This document shows, piece after piece, positions 9,891 to 21,941 of a DNA stretch of 64,000 bases. The notes under the pieces are model-generated. The model searched no databases. It had not been told where the DNA came from and saw nothing but the letters and a program-made list of their open reading frames with translations. Origin of the DNA: Phellopilus nigrolimitatus (taxonomy: Eukaryota; Basidiomycota; Agaricomycetes; Hymenochaetales; Hymenochaetaceae); NCBI GenBank assembly GCA_021029095.1, contig JAJOHG010000021.1, positions 310,001-374,000 on the forward strand, given 5' to 3'. Each line of letters starts with the position of its first letter. Within the stretch, counting starts at the first letter, position 1. Made by a program: the position numbers and the translations under genes.

Positions 9891-12800
9891 ATGGACCGTT
9901 TTACGACGCTCGAGCCTGTCAAGCTCTATGCGACGGCGGCGACGTCCACCTTGCTCGGGCGCGGCGCGGCGAAGACGCCTAATACCCAGCATTTCATCGG
10001 AAGACTACCTGTGGACCTCCATATATCTATTCTCATCTACCTAGCGATACCAGATGTACTGGCGTACAGCAGGGCGTCGCGCATGCTCGCGGAGCTGGCG
10101 CGCGACGAGCACGTCTGGAAGGCTAAGTGGGATGCGCTCGGCATCGATGCCAGCGGCCTTAGACTTGACAAGACGCTGGACGAGCTAGAAGCGCGCGCGA
10201 AGGGCAGGACAAGGCCCGATGCGCAGCCGCCACCTCCCCCGCCGACGACGGAAGCGCTAACGGCGAGCTCGTCGGGTGACTTCGACGATGACTTTGGTGA
10301 CTTCGCGTCGGGCACAGGCATCGGCAGCGCTCCCCAGGACCTCTTCGGCGCGTTCCAAGGCGACTCGCTCTCGTTGCACCCCGCCGTACTGACTGGGTCC
10401 TCCCAGCGTACGTACCGGCGGAAATTCATACACGTCCACACTATATTGAAGGCGCTGCTACCGAATCTGTCTTCCCCGCCGCACCTCGTCCTCTCGACCC
10501 TCTTCCCCGCGCCTTCGCCGCCGCTGCTCCATCAGTCACACACCCTGCATCTCCTCGCGCTCTACCTCTCGCCTGCGGTGCGCCCCGTCCGGAACCACGA
10601 GACATTGTACGCGGCGCTGCGTAGTGCCGTCGACCGCTTCCAGGCGGGCCTGCTCACTGCGTTCGATGTCGCTGACGGAAAGAAAGACGAGGCCGGGATG
10701 CGCGAGGCCGCACTTGCGAGCTGGGAGGTCTGGGAGGGCCATCTCAGCGAACGCGCGATGCCCGTCGCAGACTGGGAGCTGGGCCGTGTCTGGGCGGATA
10801 AGCGCGAGGTCTTCTACGAGCAGGGGCGCTGGAAGCCGTTGGAGAACTTCACGTGCGCATTTCCGTTTACTTTTGTTCTCGGTGTTCATCTTTGCAACAT
10901 GCTGAAACGCACGTTGGCAGGAAAGATGGAGAGCTGGACTTCGATGCCATGGACGAATTTATGGTGCATGTCCTTGATGCGCTCCGCACCGATGGCGCGA
11001 CTGCCGTGAACGTCTTCCCGGCCGCATCATATGTTATATTATCCTTCGCGGATAGACTGGCGATGGAAGTGGTCTGTGTATACTCCTTCTTTGACAAATC
11101 CGATGCTGAAAGGTTTTAGGTCGGAGAGTACATCACGTCGCTGCTCACGAAGGCGCGCGAAATCTCAAATGAGGTGTTCCTCAAGGCGGCGGCGGCGACG
11201 TTTCGCGAAGCCTGGCGCATGGTAGATGTCCTACTTTCATTTAAAAAGGACGACGAGACGTTCGTGACGCGTACACAGGCCGAGGACGTTGTGTAAGCAC
11301 CAACTAATTCTAAAGTCGTTTAATTCAACCTGAGGTATTCTGTTTTGACGTCAGGTTTCAGATGTTCGAACTGAACATGGACGAATACCTCGACGAAGAA
11401 GTAGAAACCGTAAAACAGGCCTTCGAAGCGATAAACCGTGACTGGGAACGCAAGGTTCCGTTTTCTGCTGCTCAATTACTTATCCTTTCTAAGACGAATA
11501 AATACAATTGTATCAGATCTCCGCACAAACGAGTACAACGGCGCCGAACGCGCCGAACGCTGCGCGCTTCCTCGGGTCGCACAACCCCGCGCAGCTAAAG
11601 CGCACCGTGCTCGCGAGCTTTACAGACGTGCTGCTCCTCCCGGTCACGATCGTCCCGCGCACGGTCGGCGCGGTCGGTGCGGCGCTCACGACGGGCGGCT
11701 CGGCGGCTGTGCAGGGTATCGCCATGCTCAACCCGCAGCGCTGGGTATCGCAAGCCGGCACGGGCGCGACGAGCGGGCGATACTCGAGCAGCTTTGGGAA
11801 GGAGGACGCGCAGATGGTGTTTGAGGTTGGCGACGAGGATCAGGAGGAGGAGGAGGAGAAAGAGAAGGAGGTCGCGTCTATCACACGGTGTAGGTTCATA
11901 GTTGATACGTTGCAGAATTTTTGAACTAATCTTCATTCTACCCAGCGTCGATATCCTCGTCGTCCCAGGCAACGCGGGAGGTATCCACAGTCTCCTCCGT
12001 AGCAACCTCCGTGCGGTCCTCCTCACCCCCGCTTTCTACATCTAAATCCGCCTCTAGGGTACGCGGGTCTGGGAGCGTGACGTCGTTCGACCAGATGGAG
12101 TTGCTGCTTTCGCTCGACGTCGCGCTCGAGCTGATCCACGCGGACCGCGAGGCACTCAAGCGTGTCGAGACGTTCGCGGCGTACCCGGGCGCATACGGTC
12201 ACCGTGTGCGCGATACGATTGAGGAGGTGTTCATCCTGCTCCTGCAGGCGATGGGCGGGCGGCACATCAGTCCGGGTTTTGAGAAGTTAGCACTCAGTCT
12301 TTCTTTCTTTTTGCCTCTTTTATGAGACATGGCTGACCTGCGGATGCAACTGTGCAGGGCGACGGAGCAGATGCGGACGTACAAACCTGCGGAGCACGAG
12401 GAGACGATGAGCGTCGCGCCGTTGATGCAGTTCTTTGAGCTCGTGCATGTTGGAGATACCATCCAATCCATGGTGCAAGTATATTTCGACAAGGAGCTGG
12501 TGAGCTGCTTCCGTCTGGACTTTCCTTTTCCCCTTTGACATGTTGAAATTGTACAGGCCCCTCATATCGATAGAACCGACTTCCTGAACGCCTGTTGTCA
12601 GAGAGAAGAAGCGGTTCGAGAACGTCCTGGACGACTCGGTCGCTGCTGGCATGAACGCGGGGACAGACGTACTCATGAACCAGGTCCGTCTCGCCTCCTT
12701 CTGTGTTCGCCCAGATCAGATACACACATGTTTCTAAGACCTCCGCCGACAGGTTGAGCACATCATCTTGATGCGCACGCAAGCGCGCGAATACTATCCG

Positions 12801-13539
12801 GTAGATGACGAGGCGCTGGACCTCGGGCCGACGCAAGGGTGCACGGAGGCGGTCGCGTGCCTTGACATGCACTGTCGGCTGCTCAAGGGGAGCACAAGCA
12901 AGGAGGTGCTCGAGGTGTTTTACGAGGAGGTCGGCATCCGGCTGCTCGCGTGCGTATGGACCCGCCCGTTTCCTGTCTCCTGCTGAAAGCTCGCGGCGCT
13001 GACTGACGTGGCGACGCTTCTTTTGAACGAATAATGGCGAAACGACGCGCTGTGCACCGTGCAGCATCCTGCACCGGCATATCAAGCGCCAGATCATCTC
13101 GCTCGCGGGTGGGTTTCAGGTGATCGCGGACCTGAACGCGTACCATACGTTCATCTCCTCGCTCAAGGTCGGTCGTATCTACATCGTACTTCCCTTTTTC
13201 TCCCGGACTGACGTAGATGTCTCAAAAACGCTGCGCAGGTCCCGTCCATCACCTCGGACTTCTCGAACCTCAAGATGCTGGGGCACGTCTACGTGGTCGA
13301 GGACGCGAAGGACCTCGCGCAGATCGTGCGCGACGTTACACGGTACGGCGGCGCGTACCGTCCAGAGGTCAGTGTCCCTCCCCAGCTCCTATGTTCGTCT
13401 ATCTTGTGCTGACTATGGGTTCTGATCGCAGGATATCTACGAGTTCATCCAGCGCCGCGCGGACTGGAAAAAGATTGAGAAAACTGTAGACAAGACAATG
13501 TACAACTTGAGCTTCAAGGAAGACTGTATTATTTGCTGA
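9891..13539 (+). CDS. RCY1: Recyclin-1 like F-box / Sec10-type protein
   Basis: Acts in recycling from early endosomes; yeast Rcy1 is an F-box protein ending in a CaaX box. Twelve exons: 9891-10852, 10921-11071, 11120-11292, 11355-11454, 11517-11887, 11946-12285, 12358-12499, 12557-12683, 12753-12949, 13065-13167, 13239-13367, 13432-13539. The F-box is near residues 25-75 (RLPVDLHISILIYLAIPDVLAYSRAS). A low-complexity acidic/Gly-Phe stretch (DDDFGDF) follows, then a long Sec10-like helical region (FELNMDEYLDEEVE, FELVHVGDTIQSMVQ). The protein ends in CIIC, a plausible prenylation box like that of yeast. Two joins need an extra base skipped: the exon 5/6 junction near 11887-11946 and exon 8 at aacgcctgttg (about 12590). 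Otherwise the homology is continuous. Confidence 0.82.
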
Positions 13540-13671
13540 GAATATCCATATCGGACGCTGGAAGATCATGTAAAATCGCCGGCAATAATTCTCTATGCAT
13601 TTACTTAGTACGTAAGGGAAAGAGACCTATGAGAAATTTAAATCGCAGGATCCGACACCAGCAGAAGCGTT

Positions 13672-14937
13672 CTATGCCAACTGTGCCTCACCCTCCTCCG
13701 GCTTCTTCGCAGCCTCACCCGGCCTAACCTCCGCCTTCTTCTTTTGTGTGCCTAGGCGCGCAGCGAGCGCGGCACTCAGGACGCGCACATACGCCCGGTC
13801 CTGCACCGATCTCAGCGCGCGGACAATGTCTGCAAGGCCGCGTGTCGTCCACGCCCACTCGGCCGCGCGCGTAGGCGAGAACCCGCCTTCGCGGCGCGCG
13901 CGCACGCTCGGCGCGTGGTCTCCCTTGCCGAGACGCGCGAGGCCGCCGGGTACGTTCAATGGGCGCCGCGCATGAGGCGGCGCGAGCCCACGCGCGAGGT
14001 CCGCCGCGAGCGACACGAGCCCGCGCTGCGCGGCCGCGCCCAGCTCAGGCTCCCCGGCCTTCTTCGCCGCGGGGCTGAGCGCGCGCGCGCACGCCTGCGC
14101 GAGCAGCGTGCAGGAGGTGAGGTCCGTGGATGCGGGCGGGAGGCCGTGGGCCGGGTAGAGCGCGGCGAAGGTCGCGGCGTTGCGCAGCGCATCGGCGGGG
14201 CTCGCGGGTGGGCGGACGAGCCGGTGCAGGATGCGGCGCGCCTCGGAGAGTGAGGGGAGCGTGAGCCCGTAGCGCGGGCGGTCGGCGAAGAGCTGCACGA
14301 GCAGTGCGGGATGCCATGCAAGGCAGCGGTCTTTTTGTTTTTTGTTTCGTAGAAAAAACAAGCAAATTTAGTTTGGTTTAGAGAGAGCGGGAAGGGGACG
14401 CTGGCGCACCTATGAGCTCGAGCGTCGTCTCGGCATCGACCACGCGCCCGTCGTTCCGCCATGCGGCGAGCAGCTCCACGAGGCGCGTCATCTGCGCGGC
14501 GCCTTCGGAATGGTGCAGGAGGCGCTGCACGGCATTCGCGCGTACCTGCGGGTGGTTTGCGCGCGGGCGCGGGCCGAGGCGGTCGACAACGAAGGCGTAT
14601 TGCTCGTCGAAAAGCAGCGCGGGCGCCTTGCCCTTGCGCTTCGGGCCGCCTGCCTCGGAGGCAGCCAGGTCCGCCGCGGCGGTCGCCTCCGCTGCCGCTG
14701 CCGCCACCGCCGTGGAGGAGAAAAGGTCGTCATCCGCGCCGTCGAACACGATTTCGCCCACTGAGGCCTTCCGCTGCTTTTTGAGAGCTATCGAGCGGCC
14801 GTTAATAGACTGAACGGGGTTTTCTTTTCTCGCTGGAACGCACCTGGCGCTGACCGGCTGAAATTCCGACAGAGCGTAACCCTCGACGGGCGGGCGATAC
14901 GCAGGACGTGCGCGCGATGCACGAAGGCGGTCGCCAT
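13672..14937 (-). CDS. Probable mitochondrial protein of unknown function
   Basis: I do not recognise a named family. The proposed start gives MATAFVHRAHVLRIARPSR followed by RNFSRSAP, an Arg-rich, acid-free leader with an RxFS-type cleavage context, typical of mitochondrial import. An intron of about 83 bp (gtgcgttcc to cctcag) then joins to VGEIVFDGADDDLFSS. An Ala-rich stretch and helical region (LLFDEQYAFVVDRLGPRPRANHPQVRAN) precede a second intron at about 14333-14411. The last part is Ala/Arg-rich with a Lys/Glu tail (KKKAEVRPGEAAKKPEEGE). Length is about 330 residues. The placement of intron 1 is inferred from reading frame. It converges on RCY1 with only about 130 bp between the stops. 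Confidence 0.55.
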
Positions 14938-15088
14938 TGCAAGGTACGACAGCTGAAGAGATGCTGAGCGGGGATGTTTGTTCTTGACAGAGTACTGTCC
15001 TGCAGACGGACACACAGTCATTGTCATTGTCACAGACAAAGTATTAGTTATGTAAATGACATAATGACTATTGAGACTTATCGTGAAT

Positions 15089-15168
15089 GGTTCTATAGTG
15101 TAGCGGTTATCACACAGGATTCTGATTCCAAAATTCCTGTAACCCCGGTTCGATTCCGGGTAGGACCT
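15089..15168 (+). tRNA. tRNA-Gln (CTG) with a short intron
   Basis: The acceptor stem pairs ggttcta with taggacc. The D arm contains gtgtagcggttatcac and the T arm ccccggttcgattccgggg-like pairing is clear. The anticodon ctg is at 15122-15124. The anticodon stem cagga/tcctg encloses 15 bases instead of 7, which implies an 8-base intron beginning one base after the anticodon, the standard position. A short T run (tttt near 15184) follows and could serve as the Pol III terminator. Confidence 0.9.
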
Positions 15169-16586
15169 TCAGGGAACCAAATTCCTATTTTGTAAATAAA
15201 ATAAAATAAACACATGTTTTAGATATTTTCGTCAAAACCTGTCGAGACGGGTTTGTCTACTTGTTTTGTAAAGGTAGGGAAAATGTGTTTTTTGTGTGTT
15301 TGAGAAAATCTTATGGTTTACTGTGCTAAGTCAACAGTCAGATGCAAATGATGCGACGTATTAGGCAAAGGTGCAACCCGCCTCAACTATTTCTATCTTC
15401 AAGCAAATACCAGATAGGCTGACAGATGAGCTTTCTACCACACCTCACTTTGAAGCTATCTTTCATTTCAGGGTCCCGATGATAAAGTAGTCACGTGTTA
15501 AAGCAGCACACATGACTTGCCAATGTCTACAGCTCTTCTCGAATCTCGGTAAAGCCTATTTCTTATTCGTGAATATCTAGACTCCTTCCCTGACCTGCAA
15601 AAAGTCAGAGGACAGGGCCGAAGGAGCGACGGCTAACATAAGGTCAGTCTATGATCGATTGAGTCCGAGTCCCCCAGTCCATCAAAGGAACGAGAAGCCC
15701 CTACGCGAAACGCGAGATCGTTAGCTTGCTTGGCGTGATCGTCAAATCCTTCCGTAGTGTATGCCCAAATCCTTCCTTGTCAAACTTTAGAGTTGCATAT
15801 GAATGGCACTCTGTACGGCACCCCTTCGGTACATTGCGCAAATACCAGTACGCATATATGTTCTTGTTGACGATCTCGCTCATATTTTTGCGCGCGCCTT
15901 GTTGGCCGGCCGGCAAGGCATATAGGCATCTCCTGCTTTCCTCAGTCTTCTAGCGACAGAGTGGATTTTCTCAGGCCGCATCTTCGCTAGTACAACTGTG
16001 GAACTCATACTTAAGTCTTTTGACTCTGGTGCTAGCTCTGGCGCAAAAACTCGAAGATATGTGAAAGCTTTCCCTGGTGATTAAGAGTTATTTTCTGTCG
16101 AATTTTATCTACTTTCTTGAGCCTGTCTAAGCTCAAGAAGGGAAAACTCTATTTTGGAATTCTCGGTCGAGCAGACTGAGTCAATTACAAATGTAGTTTG
16201 CGGGGTAGACGAATATATAGAGCTCGGAGAGTTCATGAAGAGGGGAATGGGTTCCGCATGTCTGGAAAGAACAGACAAATAAACATTTACGAGCCGAAGG
16301 CGCATACAATAAATATACAATATTGAGTTGCTGACCAGTACGTAAAATTTATCCTTTCCTTAGAGAATCAGATGAAGCAAGGAACTCAAGTAAGGTCTTT
16401 GGAAACGGATACACATAACTGTTCGATACCATTTAATTGACAAAATTCTCGTTTACATATAGGGACATATCGGCTCTATTTAATTTCACAAACTTGACAA
16501 AGCAAGGGAGGTCGTGGCATATCAGCGCGGGGCTTTGGTGGAAGGGAAGGATTGTGGACGGGAACAGATGTCTGTGCATATCTATT
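15169..16586. other. Intergenic region, nothing recognised
   Basis: Moderately AT-rich sequence of about 1.4 kb. Short open frames occur on both strands but none has recognisable domains, codon bias or a plausible exon structure. Promoter elements of the tRNA are internal, so nothing more is expected at its 5' side. Confidence 0.4.
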
Positions 16587-16892
16587 CTACTTCGACTGAC
16601 TCCACGGAGCGGCACAATACGAGATCACGCGCGGGCGGGCTCTGCGTACATTTAAGTAAATGCTCGCATTTATGAGGAACGGATAGACGTACCACTTCTT
16701 CTCGAGGCCATCGACATCAGACGCCGCCAGGGTACCAGCGCAGACAGTCTTGGGGCATGATGTGCAAAGGACGCGATAGGTGCCATCCTGGTTCTGCGCA
16801 CAGTAGTGCTTCCCTTTGTCGTGTGTGCAGTTCGCATTCTGGTTCCTTCCGGTAATCCTCTCCTGTTTGACGATGAATTCGCACTTAGGCAT
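16587..16892 (-). CDS. Small Cys/His-rich protein, copy 1
   Basis: Unknown function. From the ATG the protein reads MPKCEFIVKQ, then NANCTHDKGKHYC, VLCTSCPKTVCAGTL. It shares this spacing with the mini-gene at 21.9 kb: CEF, N-x-N-A-x-C-x-H, a second His, C-T-x-C, TVC-x-G-x-L. The pattern of four to six Cys and two His suggests a small metal-binding or disulphide-stabilised fold. A strong intron donor (gtacgt) just after LEKK and an acceptor (acgcag) would end the protein with a stop at the junction, giving about 66 residues; unspliced it is 101 residues. No signal peptide is evident. The two paralogues bracket the F-box gene at 18.4 kb. Confidence 0.55.
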   Translation of the reverse strand: MPKCEFIVKQERITGRNQNANCTHDKGKHYCAQNQDGTYRVLCTSCPKTVCAGTLAASDVDGLEKKWYVYPFLINASIYLNVRRARPRVISYCAAPWSQSK

Positions 16893-18367
16893 TGTTGTTA
16901 ATGTCAATGAGGCGGTCAACGAGGATGTTAAATGAGGACGGTTAATGAGGACGGTGATAAACTCTCTGAGGTGAAGCCAACGTTGCAGAAGCTTTCATCC
17001 TTTATAAAGAATTCAGGCGGTCAGCACTCGCCTTGCCTTGCGCCGCCCTAGGCATCCGGCTCTGAGGCTACATGTCAGTTGAGAATTTTTCACTGGCGAG
17101 ACGAGAGGGAAGAAAAAAAAAAACAGCATTGCGAAACAAAGATAAAATGCAGAACCGGGCCACTGTGGGCATGCCGTCCATTAGCGCCGTACGCCGTACG
17201 TGGCTGTAGCGAGCACAGCGTCGAAAGGCCTTTTAGATGCGCGACGGCAGGTGTTTCCTATATCGGTGAAATGCAAGGCTAGACGCTGCCGTTCATGCTC
17301 GGCCCACCACAAACACGGCGAAGTATGATCGGAGTGGTTCGGTCGGCCATCTCGGGGAATGCAGATGAGACTTGGACTTTCGTTCGTGCCCGGTACCCTC
17401 AGCGTTGGTTGGTAGGGAAAGCAGAGTGAACAATACATGATGGTAAAGTTTCTACGCCTCTTCGTGGCGCCTGGCCGAGCTGGCGTCTGGCCTGAGAATC
17501 TGGCCTTTGATGAGTCGCCGAGCAGGCTCGTGCCAGATCGGCAGTCTTGAATACCCACTCTGACCTTCACGATATCGATAGACTCTGCTAGCATGTGCAA
17601 TTACTCAAATGACGCGAGCCAATAGCTCAGTTGAGGAGCGGCCAGCACGATGTAACACGTACAAACTTTTAGAGAGCTCTTTCGAGGTCATTGATCAGAA
17701 GATGGCAGGTCGTTAATAGACTAGACTACGAGTTACTCACTGACTTGAGTTTAGCATCCTTATCAGCGGTTTGAATCTCAAATGTCTTGTTTAGTAGTTT
17801 ACAGGACAAAGTACAAGAGCATATGGCGCAAGACACCGCCACGATTAACGGCATCTCTGGACGCATGCTAAATGATTTATGTCGAGTTTCAGCATCTCGT
17901 CGAGGGCTGTCCAAGGAAGGATCGTGAGTATCAAATGTGAACGAACAAGGAGAGACAATTTAAGTAATCACAGCCACCAGTGGACACGCGATCAGAGGTC
18001 TCCCTGCTCTCGGGGTGAAGCTGCCAAAAAGAAGATATCTACGATCATGAAAATGACGCGTATCCAGTGGAGATAGCGCGCACGTACATCATTATCAGCT
18101 ATCATCGGCTACAGAGCTTTTTTTTTTTTCAATCGACATTATATATAACCAGGCACGTCACAACCAGCTCAAGAAATAGTGCGCGTCCAAACGTACAAAT
18201 TTCCTACTCTTCAACAGCTTCCAGTTCGCTTTTTTGTAACGACCCTCAAGTTCAATAAACACATACTCCTGAGAAGCGATGAGGCCGGTAACTGATGTAA
18301 AAAAAAAAAATGAAACACGTGAAGCAACACACAATAAATGGACAGAAAGGTTCTAGTTCCGGAGATC
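16893..18367. other. Intergenic region, nothing recognised
   Basis: Contains a poly-A tract near 17117 and short open frames on both strands without recognisable homology. A minus-strand frame around 17.2-17.6 kb was considered but has no family signature. Confidence 0.4.
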
Positions 18368-20047
18368 TCAGGATGGAGAAACATGAAGCTGTAGGACCAA
18401 TCCCTCTTCGACACACCGTTCGACCCTGTGGTCACCTGCGACAAGTTCTGCGTGCGCGAGGGCCGCCTGGAAACTTCTCAGAGTTGGCTCTTCACGAATG
18501 ATGACAGATCCCGAAAGAGGTGCCTCTAGACGTAAGTCGGAAAAGCGCCCAGAAATATGATCGGATGGCGGGTCGGAAGGCGACAATAATGAACGCGCAA
18601 TATGTGTGGGAATTTCGGACGGAGAAGACATCGACAACCACCGGTGTCCCTGTTCACGTCTCGACAAAATGAACTCAATTACGGCACGAGGTGAGAAGTT
18701 GCTTCTTTCCCTAAAGCTGATACGTTCCAGCCTTTTGCAGAGTACTGGACCCCCTACATTAAACGCCAGAGCATCAAGTGTTCGGTCCGTTATATCAAAT
18801 TTCGTGATGTGCAGTTCTTCCATAGCAGGCATCAGCCGGAGAAGCTCAATGAGCTGATCCTCATGGATATCGCCATGCAAATCGGCGAGCATAAAGTACG
18901 AGATGGGGGCGTGCGAGCGCCGGAGAAAAGACGCCAGCTTCTGGCCCGGTTCTAGTGTATCGGTGACATATCCATCGGACACATACTCTAGATGCGTGAG
19001 ATGAGGGATAAAAAGGTTGTCGAGGACGTCGCTCGCAGACGCCTTGGCACATGTGCGGAGGGTATGCAACCTGTGCAAAACTATGATGGGTCGACTAGGT
19101 CTGAGTTGGTCCGGACGAGAATAAGTGCGCTGATTAGTGCTGTGAGTATCGAATGTGAGCTCCTCGAGAAGTGGAGAAGCACTGAGGAGATCAAGGAAGT
19201 GTTCCAAGTTGATGAATGCGCCTAGACTCAGATTACGCAGTGCATTCGTGCGCATGGGATTCCGATAAAGTCCAGCATGTCGTGTATTAAGATCGACCTG
19301 AATGTTCCATAGGACTACGCTCGACAAAGATGTCGGCAGGTTACTTGCATTCCACTTCGTTATGATCTTCGGATCTGAGTTGCCATAGATCATCAAGCTG
19401 CTCAGGCTTTCGGCGCTCTCGAGATCCAGAGTGAACTCGAAGCGTTGTTGAGTCTCCGGCAACACTTCGGCGCTAGAAAAGTCAAGCGTCAGCGATTCCA
19501 GTTTTGGTATCGTACCGGGATTGAGATGCGCGAGAACGGGAAGCAGGGGCAGCGACGGAGCCGAGAGTGAGAGATCTTGCCACCGGCGCGAGTGAGTGAG
19601 GGCAGCAGTTACGATCAAGGTGATGAATGGAATCGTTGTTTCGTATTGGACCGTATCCGTATCTAAAGCATTGGAAAGATCGAAATCCAAAGAAAGCGGG
19701 CAAGCGCCAGATCTGTCGAGGTATACGTCCACTGTATGAGCCAGACATTCCAAATGGTAGAGAAGACATGTGCTATCGTCCATTTCGTCTGGAAATCTTA
19801 TCCGCAGACCTGTCCAAAGCTGAGGAGTAGTCAGAGCGACCTGGCGCCAATAGCGACACACTCGTGTTAGTAGAAACGGCGCTGTTTGGCTCTTAGGCAT
19901 CCTGTTGTGACTTGGCAAGCAGAAGAAGAAAATCCGGCTGAGCAGTTCGGGGATTTGAGTAACTCTATATCGCGCTGATGTATCCTCGTCGACGCGACCT
20001 GGTACTCTGCTGACTATTTGTGCGTAAGGTCGACCATCATAGGACAT
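18368..20047 (-). CDS. F-box protein with LRR-like C-terminal region
   Basis: Single-exon gene of 559 codons, a typical layout for Agaricomycete F-box families. The F-box-like segment lies at about residues 30-75 (RVTQIPELLSRIFFFCL, LLTRVCRYWRQVALTTPQLW), where it would bind Skp1 of an SCF ubiquitin ligase. The rest is irregular leucine-rich sequence (LESLTLDFSS, ALRNLSLGAFINLEHF, LEELTFDT, MEELHITKFDIT), the likely substrate-binding part. The substrate is unknown. It is not closely similar to the F-box genes at 30-60 kb, which have a different N-terminus and shorter length. The frame is intact and the ATG is followed by a plausible coding start MSYDGRPYAQ. Confidence 0.82.
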   Translation of the reverse strand: MSYDGRPYAQIVSRVPGRVDEDTSARYRVTQIPELLSRIFFFCLPSHNRMPKSQTAPFLLTRVCRYWRQVALTTPQLWTGLRIRFPDEMDDSTCLLYHLECLAHTVDVYLDRSGACPLSLDFDLSNALDTDTVQYETTIPFITLIVTAALTHSRRWQDLSLSAPSLPLLPVLAHLNPGTIPKLESLTLDFSSAEVLPETQQRFEFTLDLESAESLSSLMIYGNSDPKIITKWNASNLPTSLSSVVLWNIQVDLNTRHAGLYRNPMRTNALRNLSLGAFINLEHFLDLLSASPLLEELTFDTHSTNQRTYSRPDQLRPSRPIIVLHRLHTLRTCAKASASDVLDNLFIPHLTHLEYVSDGYVTDTLEPGQKLASFLRRSHAPISYFMLADLHGDIHEDQLIELLRLMPAMEELHITKFDITDRTLDALAFNVGGPVLCKRLERISFRERSNFSPRAVIEFILSRREQGHRWLSMSSPSEIPTHIARSLLSPSDPPSDHISGRFSDLRLEAPLSGSVIIREEPTLRSFQAALAHAELVAGDHRVERCVEEGLVLQLHVSPS

Positions 20048-21941
20048 GTGAGAAAAGTATAAGAAAGGGCGAGATTTTTGCGGTTAATTACGCACCACCA
20101 CCTCATAGATCTTGTAGCGTTCAGGCGAATTGCTTCAGGTAGTGCATCATCAAAGTTGAGTGCAATATGTGCAATAAAAATAGCCAACAGCTACACTTTG
20201 AACTGACTTTGCTACGGAAAAATATATACAAACACTCCTGTCAATCGGCAAACTCAATTACTACTTTTTCTGTCACAGTATTACGTACTACGTTACTAGA
20301 ATCACGCATTGCGCTTGCGAAAGTTTTGAAGCCGACTTGATTCAGCGTAAGCTTTGACAAATTTAGTACCTGCAGTGTCGCTGCTTGCTCTTTGGAAAAC
20401 CTGCGGTAACTTTATACTCTAGAGTCTGGGTATCTGTCAATCTGGCTTCGGACGCTCTGTTCGAGTTGACAAGGCCGGTACTAGCTGGACTACAGACACG
20501 AAAACTACAAGCGTCGACATGAATCACTCCGACGCATCCAGCTTTTCGAGGGTTGATTCAATCTGAAACTCGAATTAATAATATCATGATTTTTTCGATT
20601 GATGACTGTGCGTCCTTCGGCGATTTCGCCTTTACATCTCTAGATGTATCACTCATTTCTTCACGTGCCAGATGTGATCAGTGATATCACAAATATCGTA
20701 GCGTTCCGCAACGAGGCTGTGTCAAAGTGCAGATACGCCGTAGCTCTTCAACGACGCTCAGTTCTTCCCTCTATTCAAAACCAATTGACAGGATCTCTCA
20801 ACAAATAAGAATTTTGATTCAATATCAGTGGCACTGAAAGCTGTATCTTCACGCTCTTTAGACGACAAAACGGGGTAAGATTCGAAGCCACAGTGACGCA
20901 GACCTGAAACTTCCAGTAAAGATGAAAGTTTCCTTTAACATCGCCTGTGGTGTTCATCTTGCGATTTACTTCACCTTGACGTTGAAAACGATGTTCAGTA
21001 CTCGACAGAGGAAATGGAATACCTGCTGCTACTCGTACGCGCTTTCCTTTGCTTGACTAAATGTCGTCCAGTTTATTCCTGAAGCTTTTGCTTCATCAAG
21101 GGAACCGTAATCTCGAGCACCAGAGTCTGCCACGGATCTCAAATAATCTTTCTTGTCAAGAAGAACAAATCACTCAAGTGTCATCGCGAACAGAGTCTCT
21201 AACGCGATGCAGCGATGGCTTACCGAGCTCGGTTTGCACTGATTTGCGGATCGGTCGATACCTTTGCGCTAAAAGTTACGTTAGGTTGCATGGCAACTTG
21301 TATGCCCGGAATCACCATGGTCCTCTGCCACTTGCCAATTTGAAATTTGGCGCCTACATAGCCGCGACCATTTTTCGCATCCTTTGTTGAATTTACTTGC
21401 TGGAATGAAGCTACTCGCCCACTGCCAGCAGTGCCGCTGCAGAGACCATATTTCATGGAAGAATCTTCCACTTCTAGAAGGCGTTTGATTCTATTAAATC
21501 AACTCCCCCCCCTTTTCTGCCCGGAAAGTGAACATTTTGGACAATTTTCGAGAATCCAGTGTACTCAGCGCTGTGCTTCACTGGAAGCAACCATGCTCGA
21601 TCCCTACGAACGTACTTGTAAGGCATATCATCAAAAGGCGCTAGTCAGCCTGAAACGCATGCATAGCAGTAATTCCAATCTTTTGTTCTGCATATCTCAG
21701 CGCAGTTTGATTCATTTTGCTGAGTGTTCCATTTTATTTCATCTTGGTTTGCATTTTCTCGATCCTAAATGACAAATCGTCTTAGAGCCATGCATACCTT
21801 ATACTCTGCTCCGTTGCGCTTGACGCCATAAAAGCGAGCTTCCGGAGCAGTCATTAAAATCATCGAAATCACATCTACACTTACTATCATCGAAAACTCA
21901 TTAAACCAACCAAACCCCCAGACCCACTCTATTCTATCACT
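20048..21941. other. Intergenic region, nothing recognised
   Basis: About 1.9 kb of AT-rich sequence. Frames at 21.06-21.39 and 21.43-21.77 kb exist but lack domain signatures. The end should include the promoter of the small Cys/His-rich gene that follows. Confidence 0.4.

Noticed and set aside
1115..12683. Programmed +1 frameshifting as an explanation for the extra bases
   Set aside because: The sites share no common slippery sequence and occur several times within single exons, which does not fit known programmed frameshifts.
17181..17600. Minus-strand 139-codon frame
   Set aside because: No domain, no plausible splice structure and no similarity to neighbours; it may be random.
21061..21772. 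Two adjoining plus-strand frames
   Set aside because: They have no recognisable motifs and codon use looks random; joining them by an intron gives no conserved product.
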